A model generated the notes under the pieces. It worked only from the letters and a program-made list of their open reading frames with translations. It ran no database searches and was not told the origin of the DNA. This document shows positions 8,519 to 13,225 of a stretch of DNA of 13,225 nucleotides, piece after piece. The first letter of the stretch is position 1. Each line of letters opens with the position of its first letter. A program made the translations under genes and the position numbers. This DNA comes from Prevotellaceae bacterium (GTDB taxonomy: Bacteria; Bacteroidota; Bacteroidia; Bacteroidales; Bacteroidaceae), in the NCBI GenBank assembly GCA_905371275.1, contig CAJPLH010000041.1:1-13225 (forward strand). The letters run 5' to 3'.

Positions 8519-9994
8519 ATGACTCTCAAATCTCTACTCCTCACTTGTGCCACTGTTTTAGGCGGCCTTGCCTCTCTTTCTGTTGCGGCTCAAGTAGAAC
8601 CCAGTATGTATGGCGACAAAGTGAAAGCCGACATCAAAGTCAACTATGTGCGCACCCTCGACGAAGCTTTGACGCGCGCCAAAGCCGAGAAGAAGCCCAT
8701 CTTCTTCAATTGTTTCGCGGATTGGGCGATTCCCTGTCACGGTATGGACATCTATGTCTTTTCTAACCAAGAATTTGCAGACTATCTCCACAAGAATTTC
8801 ATTCCTTTCTATATGGATGTGAGCAAACGACAGAATGCTGCCATTGCTAAGCGCTACAACATTCATCGATTTGCCCATTTTCTCGTCCTCGATGCTGAGG
8901 GGAATGTCGTCCAACGCATCATCGGTGGCAAACAACTCCCCGATTTTCAAAAGGATTTGGCACTTTCTCTCTCTCCCAAAACTTCTCTCGCAGGACTTTC
9001 TGCTGCTTATCAAAAAGGAAAACGCGACAAAAAGACGCTCCGCAACTATCTTTATGCGCTGAATCTTGCTGACGACTCCACTTTCAACCAAGTGGCACAA
9101 GAATATTGGTCGCAACTCTCGGAGAAGGAATATGCAAAGGAGGACAACTGGTTCATTCTTTCGCGCCTCATCACCGACCGCCAAGCTCCGCTCTACCACT
9201 ATTTGGTGGAACATCGCGATGCTTTTGTCAAAAACGTCGGGGAAGCCAAAGTAAATGGTTTCTTGGAACGTATGTTTTATTCTGAAGCCGCGGCCTACGC
9301 TTCCGGCACTACCCCCTATGATGCCGATGCACTCTTAGACCTCTCCTTGGGAGCACGCAAAGCCGCCATTGCCGACACTTCAGCCATCTATCCTACGCTC
9401 AAATTGGCGGAACTCCGTGGCACCAAACAATATGACGCGCTCATTGACTTTATGGAAAAAGAAGGCGCAAAATTCCAAAGTTCGCGCGCTAGCTACGAAC
9501 TCACCTTCGATTTTCCCGACCTCAACGCCCAACAAACACAACGCCTTTGCGCTTATCTCCGTCAGCGTTCCAAAGTCGAAACAGGAAGCGCAGCCAAACA
9601 ATTGAGTTTCTTGGCAGACCGTTTGGAGAAAAACGATGGTATCATCTTCGAGCACCTCACCCTCAAAGAAGCCCTAGCAAAAGCCAAAGAGAGCGGCAAA
9701 CAAGTTTTTGTGGACTGCTTCACCGAATGGTGCGGACCTTGCAAAATGTTGGCGCGAGATGTCTTTCCTCGTCCTGAAGTGGGGAAGGTGTTCAACGCAC
9801 GCTTCGTCAATCTCAAAATGGATATGGAGAAAGGCGAAGGACTCGAAGTGGCCAAACGCTACGGCATCACCGCCTATCCCACACTCCTCGTCATCAATCC
9901 CGATGGCACAGTAGCCGGTAAGGTAGTGGGCGCACTCCAAATGGAGAAATTCCTCGAAGAAATGGAGAAGATTCCTACTGCCCCTCAAAAGTAA
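8519..9994 (+). CDS. Exported tandem thioredoxin-domain protein, N-terminal domain degenerate
   Basis: This 491-residue product begins with an exported-protein signal (SLLLTCATVLGGLASLSVAAQ, about 5-25). Two thioredoxin-fold domains flank a helical middle segment (about 155-375). The C-terminal domain (about 378-485) is complete: KQVFVDCFTEWCGPCKML with active site C405-G-P-C408, and the cis-proline loop AYPT (P454). The N-terminal domain (about 45-150) follows the same pattern (KPIFFNCFADWAIPCHGM), but the first cysteine is alanine (A70-I-P-C73) and the cis-proline position is alanine (A119 in RFAHF). It cannot do normal dithiol exchange and may bind a partner. The product probably acts in the periplasm as a disulfide reductase or isomerase. 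The ATG at 8519 is chosen because it opens the signal; an in-frame TTG at 8468 adds an unlikely leader. It is followed after 32 bases by the protease gene. Confidence 0.85.
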   Translation: MTLKSLLLTCATVLGGLASLSVAAQVEPSMYGDKVKADIKVNYVRTLDEALTRAKAEKKPIFFNCFADWAIPCHGMDIYVFSNQEFADYLHKNFIPFYMDVSKRQNAAIAKRYNIHRFAHFLVLDAEGNVVQRIIGGKQLPDFQKDLALSLSPKTSLAGLSAAYQKGKRDKKTLRNYLYALNLADDSTFNQVAQEYWSQLSEKEYAKEDNWFILSRLITDRQAPLYHYLVEHRDAFVKNVGEAKVNGFLERMFYSEAAAYASGTTPYDADALLDLSLGARKAAIADTSAIYPTLKLAELRGTKQYDALIDFMEKEGAKFQSSRASYELTFDFPDLNAQQTQRLCAYLRQRSKVETGSAAKQLSFLADRLEKNDGIIFEHLTLKEALAKAKESGKQVFVDCFTEWCGPCKMLARDVFPRPEVGKVFNARFVNLKMDMEKGEGLEVAKRYGITAYPTLLVINPDGTVAGKVVGALQMEKFLEEMEKIPTAPQK

Positions 9995-10026
9995 TCATTC
10001 ACCTAGCACGATTTCTATCCCCTCCT

Positions 10027-11181
10027 ATGACAAGTCCCTTTCTTCGGTCGTTGGTTCTCGGCTGCTTGTTGATTTCCACCTCTCTCTTCACAGTTGCACA
10101 ACGCTTTCGCGCCATCGTGCCCTATGTCAATGAGGGAGGAAAACTCCTTGTTTCTCTCAAAGTCAATGGACAACAAGGCCGTTTTCTGCTCGACACAGGT
10201 GCTCCCTGCTGCGTGAGCTACGAATTTGCCACACGCATCGGACTCAAGGCAGGAGAAATGCGCACAGGCGAAGACTCCAACGGCAGAGCGGTGCAAGCAT
10301 CTCTGGTCAATCTCGACAGCTTGCAACTAGGGGCTGTGACCTTTCGCAACATCCAAGCTATGCAATGGGAAAAGGGCAACCCCACAGCGCAACTCATTGA
10401 CGGCATCTTGGGATACAATCTCTTGCGAATGGGCATTGTCAAGTGGGACACGCAGCAACGACAATTCATCTTCACCACCCTCTCCGAGGGGTTGGGACTC
10501 GATTTTTCGCGCGCTCTCCCGTTGCTCCCCAACGACTATGTGCCTATGGTGGCGGTGCGTTTGGGAAAAACAGACCTCGACACGGTGATGTTCGACAGCG
10601 GAGCGGAAGGTTTTTATGAAATGTCGAACCGTCAACGCGAACGTCTCACACAACATCGTTCCACCGCGCGCATTTTGTCCACTGCCGACGGCACTTTGTC
10701 TATGGGGGCGAGTGGCATCGAGGGAGTCAGCACCAAGCACCGCATCCTCATTCCCCAGATGGAGATAGCGCACTTCCGATTTGCCGATGTAGCCACCATC
10801 ACCACCGACGGCACGGCATCGCGACTTGGCTCGCAACTCTTCAATTATGGAGATGTCGCCATAGATTTTCCTCGACGCACCTTCTATTTCCTCCCTCATC
10901 CTGCACAAAAAGAGCCCCTCAAGGTCTATCAAGCCGAATGGGAAGTCGTGCCTACCATCACGGCAGATGGCACCATCGCAGCTGGCATTGTGTGGAATGC
11001 GAAACTTCCCATTCGTCAAGGCGACCGCATTGTGGAAATCAACGGCAAACGCTGCGAGCACATCAATTTTGCCAAGGCAGTGTCCACTCCGCCCTTCGTG
11101 CTTTCTGGCAAGAAAACAGAGATTGTCTTCATTCCTAAAGACAGCACAGAAGAGCGACGACTCACCATTCATTGCAAATAG
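10027..11181 (+). CDS. Exported two-lobed aspartyl protease with C-terminal PDZ domain
   Basis: The 384-residue product starts with a signal sequence (LVLGCLLISTSLFTVA, about 9-24), cleaved near VAQ. Two retropepsin-like lobes follow. The first has FLLDTGAP (D56-T-G) and ends with IDGILGYNLLRMGIVKWD (about 124-141). The second has VMFDSGAEG (D190-S-G) and ends with the parallel RLGSQLFNYGDVAIDFPRRT (about 266-285). This is an internal duplication with one catalytic Asp per lobe, so a monomer could form a full active site. A PDZ domain follows (about 310-375; VWNAKLPIRQGDRIVEINGK), as in the Bacteroidetes aspartyl-protease-plus-PDZ family. Cys13 within LVLGC is unlikely to be lipidated because a hydrophobic stretch continues after it. 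The likely role is periplasmic cleavage of polypeptides, perhaps those brought in by the SusCD pair. It is the last gene before the operon terminator. Confidence 0.88.
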   Translation: MTSPFLRSLVLGCLLISTSLFTVAQRFRAIVPYVNEGGKLLVSLKVNGQQGRFLLDTGAPCCVSYEFATRIGLKAGEMRTGEDSNGRAVQASLVNLDSLQLGAVTFRNIQAMQWEKGNPTAQLIDGILGYNLLRMGIVKWDTQQRQFIFTTLSEGLGLDFSRALPLLPNDYVPMVAVRLGKTDLDTVMFDSGAEGFYEMSNRQRERLTQHRSTARILSTADGTLSMGASGIEGVSTKHRILIPQMEIAHFRFADVATITTDGTASRLGSQLFNYGDVAIDFPRRTFYFLPHPAQKEPLKVYQAEWEVVPTITADGTIAAGIVWNAKLPIRQGDRIVEINGKRCEHINFAKAVSTPPFVLSGKKTEIVFIPKDSTEERRLTIHCK

Positions 11182-11248
11182 CAACTCCCCTCATTCCCCT
11201 TTCTGTGGGTGAAATACCACTGCATCTATTTCCTCCTTTCAATAAGAC

Positions 11249-11288
11249 GACCAGCGAGATGTTGAAGTACATCTCGCTGGTCTTTTTT
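11249..11288 (+). terminator. Strong intrinsic terminator of the operon
   Basis: GACCAGCGAGATG (11249-11261) and CATCTCGCTGGTC (11270-11282) form a perfect 13-base-pair stem with an 8-base loop, followed at once by six T residues (11283-11288). It lies 67 bases after the protease stop codon and marks the 3' end of the plus-strand unit. On the minus strand no T-run follows the stem, so it probably works well only for plus-strand transcription. Confidence 0.93.
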
Positions 11289-11377
11289 GTTGGGTTTAAG
11301 TCAAATTGCAGGCTGATTTAATGTCACATTGGCTGAACTGAAGTACCAACATCCTCAAAGGAGGTTATAACAGTTGC

Positions 11378-11811
11378 TTATATCGCTGCATTGAGTTGAG
11401 CATCAGATGATGCAGATGGGGAACTCTCTCCAACAGGAGCATTCGTTTCAGTTTCTCCTGCTCTTCCCTCTGTTCCAATTCTTTCCATTTTGTATGTACG
11501 TTCCTGCCCTCTTCGTTTGTGACGCTTTCTCCTATGTTTCCTATGTATTTTGCTTCTTTTGCTTTTGTGGGACACCTTATCAACACGTGACTTGTATCCT
11601 TTGTAGGCATCTTTATTGTTGTTAATGTACAGAGACAAACCAAAGAATGCAAGGCAGACCAAGATTAATAAGTATACACATCCTCTAGGCGGTTTTCCAT
11701 ATATTTTGTTTTTGCGAGCATAAGCACGATGGGCACCGCAACAGAAGCCATCATTCAAAGGCTGCCCGTTTCATATTGACGTCCACACCATCTACATTGT
11801 TATTTACTCAT
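11378..11811 (-). pseudogene. Broken small zinc-ribbon membrane protein
   Basis: Read on the minus strand, the gene seems to start at ATG 11811 (MSK), hits TAA at 11802-11800, and continues in the same frame as QCRWCGRQYETGSL to a TGA at 11757-11755. The next frame then carries on smoothly from 11758 as NDGFCCGAHRAYARKNKIYG to a stop at 11378. Joined, this gives a zinc-ribbon-like CxxC...CxxH knuckle pair, one hydrophobic segment (VYLLILVCLAFFGLSLYI), and a very basic tail rich in K, R and H, then a low-complexity end. Loss of one T at 11757-11759 would explain the frameshift. Two lesions suggest a decayed gene. It lies 32 bases downstream of the 11844-12632 gene on the same strand. Alternatives are sequencing error, or only the downstream frame being expressed. 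I do not recognise the family; the function is unknown. Confidence 0.5.
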
Positions 11812-11843
11812 AACAGACAAATTTTATGTTGATAACCTATGCT

Positions 11844-12632
11844 TCATTTCCCAAGTACTTCTCTAAGGTTGCTTTTTAGATCATCAAGGATGGCGTGGTA
11901 CCACATCCAAGTATCAGCTCCACTTGATCTATCGGCAGGATGATGGGTGCGGTATGCCCATTTTACAGACTCAAAATTCAGTTTAGCCACATCTCTAATT
12001 GGCAAACCTGATAGCTGAATTGGAGCATCTTTTATCACAAAGTTCTCTGCAATGTATTGATTGTATTTCTCATCAACCCCCGTAAGGAAGATTACAACAT
12101 CTGGTTTCAGAAGTTCTATTTCGTCGGGAATAACACGAAAATACTCTTGTTCCAACTGATGCGTAAAGGCATCAACCGACACCCCTCTTCCATTACTACC
12201 CACAGCGGCTAGCTTTGAGATGTTGTTCCAAAGAAAGGCTGCCCTCTTATTAGGGAATTCTTGCTGTAAAAACTCAAAAATGGAACTTGTGAAGCCATTA
12301 AATCCGATGTTGAAAAAAGGAGATCTCACCGAAAAATAGATATTATTCTCCAATTCGTGGTAATTCTCGTGATAAAATTCTTGATATAATTCCATAAAGT
12401 CGGCAGGAATTGGTTCTTCGACCGCAGGAACTCCCCATCTATTTACTTCTCGCCCAAAAATCATCACTTTTAGGTCTGCATCGGTATACCATTTCTCAGA
12501 ATCGTCTTCATCATATTTGTTTAGACTCAACAAAAGTGGAGAGCGAACTTCAATCTCATTCTCTTTGAGCACTTCCTTGAGTTTGAACCACTTCTTATCG
12601 TAAAGTTCTTCCAGTTGGTAGCTTAAACCCAT
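11844..12632 (-). CDS. Conserved-looking cytosolic protein, possible uracil-DNA glycosylase superfamily fold
   Basis: This 262-residue protein has no signal peptide or membrane segment. It begins with ATG at 12632 and ends at 11844. Some features recall the uracil-DNA glycosylase superfamily: a hydrophobic strand with glycine followed by a polar loop (LKVMIFGREVNRWG, 54-67), where glycosylases have their first motif, a central NNISK (136-140), a strand after a conserved lysine-proline (KPDVVIFLTGVDE, 176-188), and a late strand ending in histidine-proline (WAYRTHHP, 225-232), like the superfamily's second motif. The usual catalytic GxDP residues are not seen, so activity cannot be claimed. 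Base composition is clearly more AT-rich than the operon, consistent with a different origin. Gene-level confidence is high; the fold assignment is tentative. Confidence 0.8.
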   Translation of the reverse strand: MGLSYQLEELYDKKWFKLKEVLKENEIEVRSPLLLSLNKYDEDDSEKWYTDADLKVMIFGREVNRWGVPAVEEPIPADFMELYQEFYHENYHELENNIYFSVRSPFFNIGFNGFTSSIFEFLQQEFPNKRAAFLWNNISKLAAVGSNGRGVSVDAFTHQLEQEYFRVIPDEIELLKPDVVIFLTGVDEKYNQYIAENFVIKDAPIQLSGLPIRDVAKLNFESVKWAYRTHHPADRSSGADTWMWYHAILDDLKSNLREVLGK

Positions 12633-13000
12633 AACCTTGTACTTATTAAATTGATAAAATTATTCACAACGAAAACGCAAATTGCACCATACGCAGCACT
12701 AATCACCAAAAGCCAGCATCTAAGGCAGCAAAGTTGCATCTTATTTTCAGTATACAACTCCAAGAGAGAGGATTACCCTTCGTTTAATTGGTGACGATAT
12801 AGCTATTTAGTCTATCCATCTTATTTTCAGCAGAAAGACACGGCAAATTTACTAAATTTATCTCAGAAAAAGAAGACTTGTGGCAACAATACTGACTACT
12901 CATTCTGTTTCTAGTTTCATTCTACTCATTCTCCTAATTACCAATGAACCTTCCCTAAATGATAGAGAAAGACCATCCTCTCTTCAACATACAATACAGA
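12633..13000. other. Intergenic region upstream of the minus-strand gene
   Basis: No gene is seen here. The 14-base sequence CATCTTATTTTCAG occurs twice, at 12737-12750 and 12817-12830, exactly 80 bases apart. On the minus strand TAAATTTG (12851-12844) matches the Bacteroidetes -7 element, but it has no -33 partner at the right spacing and lies about 210 bases before the ATG at 12632, so it is only a weak promoter candidate. Confidence 0.5.
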
Positions 13001-13132
13001 TGACGGCTTGTTTTTCATAAAACGACGTGTCGTTTTTCATAAAATGACGGCTTGTTTTCCATAAAACAACGTATCGTTTTTCATAAAACAACGTGTTGTT
13101 TTTGGTAAACTGACGGGTGGTTTTCTAGTGGG
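13001..13132. repeat. Six-unit tandem array, 22-base period, palindromic units
   Basis: Units start at 13001, 13023, 13045, 13067, 13089 and 13111, each exactly 22 bases. Each has a variable first half (consensus YRACGKVTBG) and a constant second half (TTTTTCATAAAA); the fifth and sixth units decay in the second half. Across unit junctions the sequence forms 8-base arms around GT: AAAACGAC/GTCGTTTT at 13019-13036 and AAAACAAC/GTTGTTTT at 13085-13102. The two differ by a matched G-to-A and C-to-T change that keeps the palindrome. First halves fall into two types: TGACGGCTTG (units 1, 3, roughly 6) and YRACGTRTYG (units 2, 4, 5). There are no unique spacers, so it is not a CRISPR array. Confidence 0.9.
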
Positions 13133-13194
13133 TGAGAGGAGATGGAGAAGAAGGGAAAAACTAAATTGTAAAAATACGTGTAATCTCCCTCTCT

Positions 13195-13218
13195 CACGCG
13201 CGCGCGTACACACGCACA
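13195..13218. repeat. Alternating pyrimidine-purine tract
   Basis: Twenty-four bases alternate strictly pyrimidine-purine, including an uninterrupted run of CG dinucleotides (13197-13206) followed by TA, CA and CG steps. Such tracts can adopt Z-DNA under negative supercoiling. It stands out from the AT-rich surroundings but no function is shown. Confidence 0.6.
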
Positions 13219-13225
13219 ATACAGG

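Noticed and set aside
11407..11625. A 72-codon hydrophobic plus-strand frame
   Set aside because: It is antisense to the basic tail of the broken zinc-ribbon protein. Its Phe/Cys richness mirrors the Lys/Arg codons on the other strand.
13001..13132. The tandem array as a CRISPR
   Set aside because: Units abut directly with no unique spacers, and no cas genes are in the window.
13037..13219. A 60-codon minus-strand open frame over the array
   Set aside because: It is built from the tandem repeat and the CG-rich tract and has no protein character.

Overview
The window looks like a chromosomal stretch from a Bacteroidales bacterium (Prevotellaceae or Porphyromonadaceae-like). The evidence is a SusC/SusD outer-membrane pair, several lipoproteins, promoter elements of the Bacteroidetes -33/-7 type (TTG, then TAnnTTTG), and start codons with no Shine-Dalgarno sequence. 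I cannot name the species.

Positions 1-823 are AT-rich and hold no gene I can support. A single plus-strand transcription unit follows. A good promoter lies at 824-855, and a strong intrinsic terminator at 11249-11288. Between them are six co-directional genes: a SusC-family TonB-dependent transporter (936-4343), a SusD-family surface lipoprotein (4425-6053), a lipoprotein resembling the substrate import-associated zinc metallohydrolases but lacking their HExxH motif (6162-7253), a FISUMP-domain lipoprotein with a large insertion (7384-8394), an exported protein with two thioredoxin domains of which only the second keeps its catalytic residues (8519-9994), and an exported two-lobed aspartyl protease with a C-terminal PDZ domain (10027-11181). 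No carbohydrate-active enzyme is present. The set fits import of a polypeptide or peptide substrate across the outer membrane, with disulfide handling and proteolysis in the periplasm. That role is inference.

Past the terminator, two minus-strand genes converge on the operon. One (11844-12632) encodes a cytosolic protein with weak uracil-DNA-glycosylase-superfamily features. The other, just downstream of it (11378-11811), reads as a broken small membrane protein with an N-terminal zinc-ribbon, interrupted by a stop codon and a one-base frameshift. The right end (12633-13225) is non-coding. It carries a six-unit tandem array with an exact 22-base period whose units contain short palindromes, then an alternating purine-pyrimidine tract.

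Most worth following up: the predicted pseudo-metallohydrolase, the half-degenerate tandem thioredoxin protein, the 22-base palindromic array, and the combined import/reduce/digest operon.
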